DNA from: Isochrysis galbana
Lineage: Eukaryota > Haptophyta > Isochrysidales > Isochrysidaceae
Direction of reading: 5' to 3'
Assembly: GCA_018136815.1 (NCBI GenBank)
Contig: CM030941.1
Location: forward strand, 3,987,559 to 4,051,558
Length of the DNA: 64,000 nucleotides
Shown: piece after piece, positions 22,154 through 32,663 of the stretch
How the letters are laid out: each line of letters opens with the position of its first letter
Position numbering within the stretch: position 1 is the first letter of the stretch
The notes under the pieces: model-generated
Seen by the model: the letters and a program-made list of their open reading frames with translations, nothing else
The model's database searches: none
What the model was told of the DNA's origin: nothing
Translations under genes and position numbers: made by a program

Positions 22154-22950
22154 TAGAGCTGCCTAACGTTTACTTTGGGACCCAACGTTCAATTAGCGTT
22201 CGACTAAAAACTCAAACATTGTTCATGTTCACTTGTGTTCAAGGCCAATCCTCAACGTTGTTCTTGTTCAGTGGTCTCCTCACCTGTTCCTGTTGCCTGT
22301 TGTTCAGGCGGAGGCTCTTTGGCGGCTCGGCGGCGTATGCACGTATATACGTATGCGGGTACGCGTATGCTACATGCTACATACATATACATATCTCCTA
22401 ACCCTAACGTACCCTAACTAACCACCCCTAAGTAATTAGGGTTAGGGTTTGGGAGAGGGAGAGGGTTAGGGTTAGGGGCAACCCAAGAAGCACCCGAAAA
22501 AGTAGGTTAGATAAAGGTTAGAGGGGAGTTCTAATAGTCGAAAAGGTGTGTGAACATTTTCATTTTCAGTAAAGGAGTGAACATTCTCTTTTTGTAGAGA
22601 GGTGACGCGCGAGAGAGGCGACCGCCGACGACATGGCGGTGTAATAAGGGCTCTCTATCTGCATCATAAGCTACACCTATAGCGAGAGAGAGAGGACCAC
22701 TTTTTAACATAATGAGAGGCCAGCCGCAGGCGAAGCCGAAGCCTACGGTGTGCGCGCACATTGCTAGCTAGACACTCCACAATGGCAATTGTGTTCAACA
22801 CTATTCATAGTGTTCAGTCGCCGCTTCGTGTTCTTTTTGTTCTTGTTCAAGTGCTCGTTGTTGTTCTTGTTCGGCTCAGAGGCTTGTTGCTAAGTGTTGT
22901 TCTTGTTCATAATCTGAACAGTGTTCAGCGCTTAACGTTAAGCAGCTCTA
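22154..22950. mobile_element. Non-autonomous hAT-like element, 797 bp, carrying telomere-like repeats
   Basis: Termini TAGAGCTGCCTAACGTT and AACGTTAAGCAGCTCTA are 17-bp inverted repeats with one mismatch. The 8-bp target duplication CGAATTGG lies at 22146-22153 and 22951-22958. Both subterminal zones contain many GTTCTTGTTC-like repeats. The interior holds a telomere-like array. No transposase is seen. Confidence 0.87.
22397..22478. repeat. Interstitial telomere-like repeats in inverted arrangement
   Basis: CCCTAA units (CCTAACCCTAACGTACCCTAA) are followed, after a short spacer, by TTAGGG units (TTAGGGTTAGGG, GGGTTAGGGTTAGGGG). The two arms are degenerate complements. They lie inside a transposon, not at a chromosome end. 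Confidence 0.85.
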
Positions 22951-22958
22951 CGAATTGG

Positions 22959-23427
22959 AATGGCCCATGGGGCCTGAGGGCAATGAGGCATAGGGCGGTC
23001 AAACAGGGTTTTTTATCAGGGGTAGCGAAAATGGCCATCTCACGGTTGAGAAAATTTGAGGATTTTCTTCGGTAGAAAGTTCCCTATACACCCGACAAAC
23101 ACATATCCGGGGCCCATTAGGACCAAGACCCCCCCTTTGGGTCCTCACAACAAAACGTAACCAAAAACCAACAAAAGGTCGCAAAGGGCCGAGAAGCTCA
23201 ACTTCAAATCGAGAACGGGCACGGTGCGTGCCCGCACCCGCACAGTCACGCCAATCGGGCGAACCGCGCGCCGAAATCTCGTCGAAATCAGCCAGCCGTG
23301 GAGCCCATTGGACGTCCGACGTCTCCTTCTTCCGTTTGCCTCCGCCCACTCACCTTGTTCTGTTTTTATTTTTATCTTTCCCTTTCGTTGTTTCCCTCGC
23401 GTGGACGCTCGAATTCTAGCAAGGGGG
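22959..23427. mobile_element. Probable 3' internal end of an older LTR retrotransposon
   Basis: No intact gene is seen. The right edge (CTAGCAAGGGGG) looks like a polypurine tract directly before an LTR start (TGTCGCATCC at 23428), as in family B where a G-run precedes TGTCGCATTC. The left limit is unknown. Confidence 0.3.
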
Positions 23428-23639
23428 TGTCGCATCCGCGATCGACCTTTTTGTTTTAGAAGTTGTCTGCGTTTCTATGTCCCCTCCTTGCAGGCTAGTC
23501 ACTAGTCACCGTCGCAGGATCCTACATTCGCCCATTCGCCCTTGTGTTGCCCTCGCCTCCTTTGTCGCCTCCCTTGTCGCCTGCTTGCCCCTCACCGGGC
23601 TTACCTCCTTGCGTGCTCCTCGCGTTTTTAGGCTCAGTC
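23428..23639 (+). repeat. Left part of an older LTR split by the family B insertion
   Basis: Begins TGTCGCATCC after a G-run, like the family B LTR start, then diverges. It ends at CAGTC (23635-23639), the target duplication of B1. Its continuation is inferred to be the sequence from 60989 onward. Confidence 0.45.
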
Positions 23640-24962
23640 TGTCGCATTCATCCTAGATGATGCGATTTCTAGGCTCTTATTTCCAGGTCCTTCGTCGTGC
23701 GGCCACACGGCGAAGCTCAGGTACATCTAGGTTGGTAGGGTTCGTCCCTAGCGATCTAGAATTCGAGTTCTTGTTTCGTTCCTTCTAGCCTGTTTGTCAG
23801 GTCTAGATTCCAGGTTTCCTCCTTTCGGGTAATCTTGACCCAAAGGAGCCAGTTCGCCTGTCACTCGCTGCGCGCTTGTCTCAGGCTCTCGAGTTACCTT
23901 GTGAAGGCTTGTTTAGTTTCTTGCAAGGCTTGTTGTTTCTTGTTGGGTTCCGGTTCTTTCTTGGGACCTGCTGACTTTCGTTGTTGTCCAGGCCTGTTCT
24001 TCGTAGGTTCTGCTTGGCCTGGTTAGGGTTTCGTTGAATCCCCGCGTTTGGCGTTCGCGTTGGCGTTCGGAAACTTCCTCTCACATTCCCTAGGTCCGCT
24101 ACCCTTGGCTTGTAGGTCCTTGCTTCTTTCTTCTCGGTCAAGGTTTTGGCGAGCGAGTCGGTTGCTCTAGCCGCTCGAGATTTGAGGTTTAATTTGCCAT
24201 CTCCCCTTGGAGATCGGTGTAGGTTCGCTTCCTAGGTGAGGGAATCTTTCCCCTTGATGCAAGCTACATTCAAGCCTTGGCCCCTTTGGTGTTTCTTCCC
24301 CTTGGTTGCTACTCAGGGTTGTTCGTTAGAAGCGTCTAGAAGGTTCACGCTCAACGGCAAGATTTCCTCTGTCGTGAAGACATCTCGTTGCGATCTGTAT
24401 CCAAAGTGATCGCCGTGGTCGCGCGACATGACGCTCCCCTTCGGACTCTCCGCTACGTGGGAAGTTACAACGGAGACACGCTCCGGCCGTCGCTGCGGAG
24501 TCTCTCTCTCTCTCTCGCTCTCTCTCTCCGTCTCTCGCGACGTGTTTGAGTTATCGGTGATTTGGGGTCGCGGTTGCTTGATAATTTGCTTTGTTTGGGT
24601 GAATGATTCCGGTGTGTTCGTGAGTCGGTGTATCCTGTTGTTCTCAGGCTCTTTGTCCGTCGTTGTTCGCTGCGTCGCTGCACTCAAGCAGCCTAGGCTC
24701 CCTCCCTGAGGGAAGAGTTCTTTGTAGGTCTAACAATCTCTTAAAACCCAACACACTAGGGCCGCTAGGAGCGCCTCGCCGCCCCACAGTCCTTCGTTCG
24801 CCGTTCGTTCCCTGTCCATACACCCGAATGGGGTTGCCCGACCCAGTCCAGAATTTCATTCACCCGACTCCCGGTGGGGAGGAGGGGCAAAGCGCCGCGC
24901 TAGCCGCCGGTGCCGCTCGCGACGGAGTGGCTCAGAGCCCTCCGGTAGCGCTCGACTCGACA
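23640..24962 (+). repeat. 5' LTR of B1, 1323 bp
   Basis: Starts TGTCGCATTC and ends GACTCGACA (TG...CA). The same 1323-bp sequence is found at 59666-60988. The gag ATG at 24828 and 45 gag codons lie inside it. A CT microsatellite occurs near 24501-24530. I see no clear TATA box. Confidence 0.88.
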
Positions 24963-27545
24963 AGCACGAAATCTAAGCTCGCGTCCTCGGCCGCAGAGGA
25001 GGAACCTCTCAGGGAACCTTCTCTGCCCGCTGCAGCTTCTGTTCCCGTTGGATGTCCGAGTGATCCCACGGCCTCTGAGGCTGCACCAGTGGCACCCATC
25101 ACTCCGGCTGCTATCTCCACGACTGGCTCCGATCAGCTCGTGGCGGATGGCGAGTCTTGGTCCGCTGCCCTCGGCACCCACCGGGTGCAATCACAGCGGG
25201 CCATGGTGGAGCATGACCCTCTCCCGCATGAAGCCAACTTCAGCGTCGCTGAGTTGGCCCATGAGGTGGAGGAGGGTCCCCTCCCTCTGATTCAATTTGA
25301 CCCGCCTCCTCACCTTCGAGATGATGAGTCTGAGGTGGGTGAAGCTGAGGTGATCAGCTTCCGAAGCCCCGCCTACCGGGACTATGCCCCGCCGTCATCA
25401 AAAGGGGTCCTTGATCAAGAGATCACCCCGATCGAGACGGCCGCGGCGCGTCAGGATGCGGAAATGGCAAGGCTTCAGGCGGAGACCAACACCCTAAAAG
25501 GGGCTGTGGAGCGCCTACACTCATCCCTTGCCGCGGCAGAGGCGAGGGAGGGGCTTCTCCGGGATCAAGTTGAAGCAGGGTTCAAAGCCCTGACTCAGCT
25601 ACTCCAAGCCCGCCAAGAGCCCGCTTCAAGTCCGTCGATGGATCGGACCGAGGCGGCTGCGGATTCTGCTAGGCCGGTTCAGAGGGAACCACCCATGGGC
25701 GAGCCTCCTGCTCTAGACCCAAAGGGCCACAGCTCTCCGGCTTCTAGGGTTCCACGGTCGGCGTACCCGACCTCTAAATCGGAATCCCGCCGCCAGGACC
25801 AAAGCCCTTACCGGGGCCCGACCCCGATGGTGCCACTTCGCCACCCTCGTGACCCCTGCCTCGCGGTGGGGATGGATGAGCGAGAGGCAGTTGTAAGCGA
25901 GTGGAAAAATCTCCTCGCCCTGCCTTCACGCGATCTGGCCGCCCTTTACCGCGACTCCGACGAGCACGAGCTCATCCACACCATTTTGAAGAGCAACCTC
26001 TCCCTGGCGGGCAACGTTTGGCATTGCCGAATTTTCATGGAGGAGGACCACTTGCTCAAATGGGTGCGTAGCCGCTTCTCAGCCGAGCAAACCCTTCACC
26101 ATCAGGTCAGGATGGGCAAAGAGCTTTCGGAGCTCCGCTTCCCAAAGGCCCTCGCCTCCGATAACGTTCAAACCGCGGCGACAGCCTGGAACGAATTTCG
26201 GCTAACTCTCATCAAGCCGTTGGAGCGGGCACTAGCGCTCGGCTGCGATCATCGCGAAATATTTACCTCCCTCCTCGCGGCAGCCGGAGCCAATTCCAGC
26301 GGCAATTCTCGCATCTTCGCCTTCCTCCTCGATCTAGTGGAGGACCGCGCCCTCGCTCTCAATCCTGTCCTCGCTGCTGACGTCCTTCTTCGCAAATGCG
26401 ACGGGACCTTCGCAAACGGGGCCGATGGTTTCGCGAAAGACTCGGCGTCGATGGAGTGGGACCGCATGAGGGAGCGCGAGGCTGGCGCTGATCTATGTGA
26501 GCTCAGCAAGAATTTGGTTCGCGCCTACATCCGCAAGCTTGGCGATTCCGCGGTTGACTCCACCAACGTGTGGGATCATCCAAACATGGCCCATGAGATC
26601 AACCAGAGGTTCGAAGAAATCATCCGGAACGATAAGGTTGATCCTCAGCGCGGCGTCGATAATGCTATTAAATTTGCGGAGGTGCTCGCGGAGACTCGTT
26701 TCCGCGTAGAGAACCACGAGCTAGGTCGGTCGGCGCTCTCGTGCGTCAACCTCTGCCAACGGTACCTCAGCCCTTACGAGCAGGCTCGGGTGAAGCGTCA
26801 TCAATCCCGGCCCTCGACGAAGCAAACCGTGGCTAGCGTACGCACTAAAGCCTCAGGCGAGGCAAAGAACGAGACTTCCTCGTCCCAGAAGACCGCTTCG
26901 ACCACGGACATGGTTGCCGCCGTGCAGGCGGCCGTCCAAGCTACCGTGGCGGAAGCTCTTCGCGGACAGGGACATTCGCCTGCTTCGAAGCCTGATTATC
27001 GGGCTGCTGCACCGCCGGCAAGTTACCACTCCAACTCACCGTTGCCGGCTATACTGACCGATCCACCGGGTCGAAAGGGAGGCTCGTCTCGGCCGCCCAG
27101 CCGTCGCTGCGATCCTCCGGCGAACGGCCAAGGGCTACCGCCCGATTTGGGCGTATCCCGGTGGACGCCCGAGCTTTGGAATCGGGCCCGAGCCCGCTTC
27201 TGGGCCGTAGCAGGCTATGCCAAGCACCCAAGGGTCTCGGCGGCGCTAGCAAAGTGCCGACCGGCCGATAATTCAATGGAAACTCCACGAACGGACGATA
27301 TCAATAGGGGAATCACCGAATGGACGAACGAAAACGGCTGTGCCTTCTGCGCTTTCCGACCTCAAGCTCCTCCTGGCACTCCATCCAGCGAAGCCTGGAA
27401 ATATGGCACGGGAGACGGTGCTCACAACCCCGTCATCTGTCAGCCATATATCCGCTTTCTGTGTGAGGCTGGCTGCGGAGAGTGCGGATCGGACGAGCAC
27501 ATTCATAAGCTTCTTCGCTCGATGGTCCGGGTTAAGCCTCAGTAG
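24828..27545 (+). CDS. gag: Gag protein of family B (B1)
   Basis: Codes for 905 residues from MGLPDPVQNF. I prefer this ATG to an upstream TTG frame extension; B2 has the same ATG and length. A Pro/Ala/Ser-rich N-terminus is followed by a coiled-coil-like segment (ARQDAEMARLQAETNTLKG onwards). The capsid-like core has HELIHTIL, LHHQVRMGKELSEL and LGCDHREIFTSLLAA, shared with family A. The C-terminal Cys/His pattern is GCAFC ... AHNPVIC ... FLC ... ECG ... H, a possible zinc-binding module that replaces the usual CCHC knuckle. Gag would form the virus-like particle and bind element RNA (inferred). It ends at UAG 27543-27545 and the frame continues open into pol. Confidence 0.85.
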   Translation: MGLPDPVQNFIHPTPGGEEGQSAALAAGAARDGVAQSPPVALDSTSTKSKLASSAAEEEPLREPSLPAAASVPVGCPSDPTASEAAPVAPITPAAISTTGSDQLVADGESWSAALGTHRVQSQRAMVEHDPLPHEANFSVAELAHEVEEGPLPLIQFDPPPHLRDDESEVGEAEVISFRSPAYRDYAPPSSKGVLDQEITPIETAAARQDAEMARLQAETNTLKGAVERLHSSLAAAEAREGLLRDQVEAGFKALTQLLQARQEPASSPSMDRTEAAADSARPVQREPPMGEPPALDPKGHSSPASRVPRSAYPTSKSESRRQDQSPYRGPTPMVPLRHPRDPCLAVGMDEREAVVSEWKNLLALPSRDLAALYRDSDEHELIHTILKSNLSLAGNVWHCRIFMEEDHLLKWVRSRFSAEQTLHHQVRMGKELSELRFPKALASDNVQTAATAWNEFRLTLIKPLERALALGCDHREIFTSLLAAAGANSSGNSRIFAFLLDLVEDRALALNPVLAADVLLRKCDGTFANGADGFAKDSASMEWDRMREREAGADLCELSKNLVRAYIRKLGDSAVDSTNVWDHPNMAHEINQRFEEIIRNDKVDPQRGVDNAIKFAEVLAETRFRVENHELGRSALSCVNLCQRYLSPYEQARVKRHQSRPSTKQTVASVRTKASGEAKNETSSSQKTASTTDMVAAVQAAVQATVAEALRGQGHSPASKPDYRAAAPPASYHSNSPLPAILTDPPGRKGGSSRPPSRRCDPPANGQGLPPDLGVSRWTPELWNRARARFWAVAGYAKHPRVSAALAKCRPADNSMETPRTDDINRGITEWTNENGCAFCAFRPQAPPGTPSSEAWKYGTGDGAHNPVICQPYIRFLCEAGCGECGSDEHIHKLLRSMVRVKPQ

Positions 27546-30500
27546 GGGTCCGGCGGGGTCCCCGTCCTTCAAACCCTGGCGGAGAACATCGCGGGCGGTG
27601 GGCCTGAACGCCACCACCACCATCCCGATCCGATCCCTACGCCGCTTGGGGAGAAGAGCTGTCGACGCGGCGATTCTCCCCCTGTCTCTAGCTCTATTCA
27701 GTCCTCGACGGTGGGAGCCGCCTCGCCGGCTGAAGCCCCCGCCGAACGGCTATCTCGGAAGCCGGAGTCGACACTTGACCCGGGCTCCTGGAAACAGGTT
27801 TGCCCCGGAGATAGTCGCGACCCGACTCTCCGAAATTCGTGTACGTCTACAAGTTCTTCTATTACTCCGCACGCTATTAGGATGTTAGGGGCCGATTCTC
27901 GCTCGCTGCCCCTCTTGGAATCTATTTCTACGGATACTATGCTGTCTTCGGTTTCTTCTAATTCTCCTAGGTCTTTCGACGCATCTTCATCCCTGGATTC
28001 ATCCCCCGACGGCCCTGCCCAAGGGGGTGGGCTAGGTGGATCCGACGCGTCTTCGGTCTCTTCGTTTCGTAAACAGTCAGTTGTAAAGCCCTCGAGGGCT
28101 GTCGACTCGGTATCATCTTCTGCTCTAGGTTCTATGGATAGGTCCGACGTGGCCGCTGCCGCGTCCGAAAACGTTGTTGCTGCTTTACCTGTTTCTGCTC
28201 TTTCCCGGCGGGACCCCACTGGAGACCTCTCTCCCAAGGGCCATAGCCGGAGCCGCTCTGCGGACGAATTGTCGTTGTCTACCGTAGGTTCTCGTGCAGT
28301 GGAGGCGGAGACTTGTGCCTCCTCCTCACCTCTCTCCCCGGTTCGTTATATTTCTCCGTCATCGTGTTCATTCTCTCGTCTCGAAGTTGCACCTGTTCTC
28401 GTTTCTGACCTGGTTCCCGACCCGGAAGGGTCGGCTTCCGGAGTCAATGAAGATGAAGGTTCCAAGGGAGCTGCGGCTTTCCGCGCTCACGCCGTGGCCA
28501 CCCCAGACTCGGGAGACGCAGGGGCCGTCGATTACGATCTCTCGTCGCGCCCCACACGGACGCCGGCGTCTCCTCTTTCTCTCGGCTCTCCGGAGGATCC
28601 CTGTTCCAGGGATCGCCCGCCGGAGCCAACCCCCTTCAGGTCTAGCCCACCGAAACTTCAGGGCGACGACCCCCTCCCCCTGAATTCTACTGCCGAGGCC
28701 ATCCACCGGATCGCCGTGGTTGGTTGTTCCTCGGCCGCCAAGTCTACTGAAGCTGCCCGCGCCCCTACGCGCGAGCTCCAAATGTTAGCCGCCTCCCGTG
28801 CCCGGGCTAGCGGTTCCTCCGTCATCTTGCCCCGCCATCTCGCCGAAGCTGCTCTAGCCTTGCGGCGGCCGCACGCGAGCACTCATTCATCACCCTCTGC
28901 CGTACTGCCGACGCATTTTGACGAGCTTTGCGCTGAGTTAGCGGCGATCCACGACGCCGTGACGTTCGACGCGGCCGAGGGGATTCCTCCACCCCGCGTT
29001 CTAGTCGTCGGTGAAGCTAGCGGGGTCGTGTCTTCGATGTTCCTACTCGCCGGAGCGCACGTCGCGACGTGCGATCTACGACCGTCGGAGATCGACTACA
29101 TTCCCCACTTCTGCGGAGATGCTCTTCACATTCAAAACCTCGGTTGGGACCTCGTGGTCGCGCATCCGCCGTGCACGTATTTGTCGGCGGTGAGTTGCCA
29201 GTGGCTCGATCGGGAGCCGGGACGACGCCAGGCTCTCGAATCCGCCGCTAGAGTCTTCCTCGCCATGGCAAGCGCCAACGCGCCTTTCGTTGCCGTCGAA
29301 AATCCTCGAATGCACGCGGAAGCCTCCGCCTTAGTCGGGGGGTTGCGACCGCGGCAGTTTGTGCAGCCGTGGCAGCACGGCACGGGCCATCAAAAAGCAA
29401 CTGGCCTGTACCTGACGGCTTCACTCCCGCCCCTGCAGCCTTCGAAGATTGTCGAGGGACGTCTATCCGCGATGGCGGATCTATCGCCGTCGCCCCACCG
29501 TGGCGCCCTTCGCAGCCGCACCTATGTGGGCATTGCCGGTGCAATGGCGGCCCAGTGGATGCCGGTCTTGCGCCGTTATGCGCGCGAAGCCAAGGCGTCG
29601 CGTTCGCTCGACTTCACGGTGGACTGGGCAATTTCCCAAGCCGCTGCCAGCTTGAGAGAACGCCCTTCGCTTTGCTCGACCGGCTTCGAACTGGCTGAGC
29701 CGAGGACGGCTCTGGCTCGCTTCATGGAGGGGGGAGGCGAGGCAGCTTCTAGCTCTCACCTCACGCCTCCCAGCGGTACGCTAGTGTCCGATTCGGTAGT
29801 CGTGATCTCAGACGCGGGCCCCGTTGCCGATGCGTCTCGCCTGCTCCATCGGAAGGACTCGGAAACCAACGCATCGCAAGACGGGACCGTGGCGGAAGTG
29901 GACTGCTTCACGCCGTGGGAGTGGCCCATAAGGGACCGCTCTACAACGCCAGGCCCTCCAAACACGGTGAAGAAGCGCCGCAGCAAGTGGCAGGTCTTCG
30001 ATCGTGATGTAATTTCGGGGGTCCATCGGTGGCAGGATGTCACGCCTTCCATCGCCCAAGAAATCGCTGAGCAAGCGGCAGCTGCGGAGCCGTCGGAACC
30101 TTCCATCTTGTCTCGACTGGGCTCCCAAGGCATCAATGCACTATCTCCGAGCGCCTCCTTCACGGCTGGCGACGAGGGAGTGGCCGAACTGACCAATTCG
30201 TTCGTAGCCGAAAGGCCACTCGAAACCTGGGATGTCGGGCCCGACTCGGGAGAAGATGACACGCCCGAGATGCCAGAACACCGGAGCATGCAGACCCTCG
30301 AGACCAAGCCCTCCGACGCCGCCGAAGGAGAGGGTACTCCACGGGCACTGTGTTGCGATGGGGCTGCCGCTAGGGGTCTCAGTGCGGCTGGTTTTTCCGA
30401 GTTGTCGAAGCTTCCGAAGACAGACTTGCAGAAGTCCCTGGAGAAGGAATGGTCACGCCAAATGGATCAACCTCGGCATCCGACGGACCGTCGAGGGCTA

Positions 30501-32663
30501 GGCTATGATGGCGTGCCTAACCCCTCTAGTTCGGCAAAGGCATCCCCATACTCTTCAATACCATTCGTGCCGCAGACGGTAGCCGCCGCTATCGAGCGAG
30601 TGCCCCACGTCGATGAATCTTCTCCGTCCAGGCCAGCCTCCAATCCAACCACCCCGTCACCCGGAGCCGGAACCTCGCTTCCAGTAGAATCTATCGCGGA
30701 CACGCCGCCGCCGCTCTACCCTCGTCACTGCCTCTATGTCCGCGATCTCGTGGTCTGCCGTGCCGATGGCGACCGCGCAGCTCAAGGGTTCGTTCTCCCG
30801 GACGTTGCTCTCACGGTGAACAGCACCCTGGCTGACACTGGAGCGGGCCCGTCAGTAATCACCACTGCTCTTCTCGATCGACTACCTGAAGACGCTTGCG
30901 TCGAACGCGTATCGGACGCTACCGTCCCCAACCTACATGGGCCGGACGGCCTTCCTCTCATCACTAGGGGCCGGGCTAGCCTCGTCTTCTCCTTGTCCGG
31001 TCGCCTCTTCCGTCATTCGTTCGCGGTCATCGAAGGGAACCCGATGCTTCTGCTCGGGAACGATTTTTTGGCCGCTCACTCCGCTACCATTTCTCTCGAC
31101 GCCGCGAGCTCAGAGGGAAGCCTCCGCCTCCGTCCGGCCTCTGGCGATGCAGAAGACTCTTCAAGAGTCCTTTCCGAATGCGTAGTCAGAGTTTCCACGG
31201 CGCCGCCCCCAGTCGCGGACTCCGGCTTCGTCGGAGCTATCTCGATGTCACCCGGTCAGCCGCTGACTGTCGACTTTCTGGAGAGGTCGACGGCAACACG
31301 AGAGATCCCGGCCGGATCGGTGGGTGAGGCTGCTGCTGATGCTAGGCAGCCACTCTATACACCTCTCTTTGAGTCTGCCGACGAGTTTGCGGCCAAAGCT
31401 CCGGCGTCTACCTCGTCCGAATATCTTCTCTACACGGAGCAAGCGGTGACGATTCCTGCCTTCCACCGCGCAACCATCTGGGTTAGGGTTCCGCTAGCTC
31501 TCCGAGATCATTCGGACTGCGCGATGCTGGTCGACCGCCTACCAAACCGCGAGGCTCTCGATTCGTCCCCTCTCGTAATGCCCACGGTGGTCACGCCCAC
31601 GGACGATCATCGCATCGCGGTGACGATCGTCCACACCGGGGTCAATGCGCTGACCCTGCCGTCTCTGCATCCGATAGCTTCGCTCCAGGTGCGCTTCAAG
31701 TTGCACCGGGGCTGGACTCCGACTGGAAGCGAGGGGGATGGTGACCCTGTCACCGCGCTGAGCGAGGAGCAACGAGCCCTACTCGACTCAGCCACCATCG
31801 ATCCAGACCGGCTTCTTTCCGACGATCAACGAGAAGAAGTACGCCAACTCTTGGCCCGGCGCATCAAAGCTTTCGCGTTGCACCCGGGGGCTCCAAACCA
31901 TACGCACGTTCTCGAGGTGGAGTTGCCACTCAACCCCGGCGCTGTTCCTCACCGGCATGCTCCGTCTAGAGTGGGCCGCGCAGGCGAGCTCATCATAGAA
32001 GAGGAGGTAGCCAAGATGGAAGCCGCCGGCATTATTCGCAAGTCAAATTCGGCTTGGGCTTCCCGAGTAGTCCTGGTCAGCAAGAAAGATGGCTCCGTTC
32101 GATTCTGCGTGGACTACCGCGACACGAACGCCAAGCTACGCGTCGAGGATAGCCCTCTACCCCTCATTGTAGAGGCTATTGATAGGCTAGCGTCCGGCCA
32201 AGGGCCGCTCAGTTCTCTCTTTTTATGTACTCTCGATTTAGCCTCTGGTTTTTGGGGCATCCCGATCAAAGAATCGCACAAACATATCACCGCTTTCACT
32301 ACCCACCGCGGCAAATACGAGTTCAACTTTCTACCGTTCGGCATCCAATCAGGTCCCTCCTACATGTGCCGCTTGATGGACATCGTTCTCGGTGCGCTAG
32401 CGTGGGAGATCTGCATGCCTTACCTCGATGATGTGGGCATCTGGTCAACGGGCGTGGGTCCTTCCGAAGAGGCCAGGGCACAAGCTTCGTTCGAGCAAAT
32501 GCTTCACCGGCTAGACCTAGTTCTCGAGCGGCTAGAGTGGGCCGGCCTGACCTGCAAGATGTCCAAGTGTGTCTTCTTTGCCACCTCTACGGAGTACCTC
32601 GGTCACGTTGTCTCGAGGGAAGGTCTCAAGATGGACCCGAAGAAGGTCGCAGCTGTCGCCGAA
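27546..32663 (+). CDS. pol: Pol polyprotein of B1, 5' part (in frame after gag UAG)
   Basis: Opens directly after the gag stop with no ATG near the start, so readthrough of UAG is the simplest expression route. It carries the Ser/Pro-rich leader, the methyltransferase-like domain (about 28983-29567), the DTG protease and the RT including YLDD. At about 32663 it lacks one base compared with B2, and the reading frame moves from frame 0 to frame 2, then later to frame 1. See B3 for the uninterrupted version and residue positions. Confidence 0.85.
28983..29567 (+). other. DNA cytosine methyltransferase-like domain, copy B1
   Basis: Carries the same motifs as in B3: VLVVGEASG, HPPCTYLS, VENPRMH and RSRTYVG. 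It is intact in this copy. Confidence 0.75.

Noticed and set aside
22397..22478. A chromosome end or telomere fusion
   Set aside because: The repeats are short, degenerate, in the order CCCTAA then TTAGGG, and enclosed in a transposon with clear target duplication.
27698..28237. Antisense ORFs in gag and pol (also at 41869-42408 and 51791-52330)
   Set aside because: They are shadows of the GC-rich sense frame, copied with it in all family B elements, without start signals or recognisable domains.
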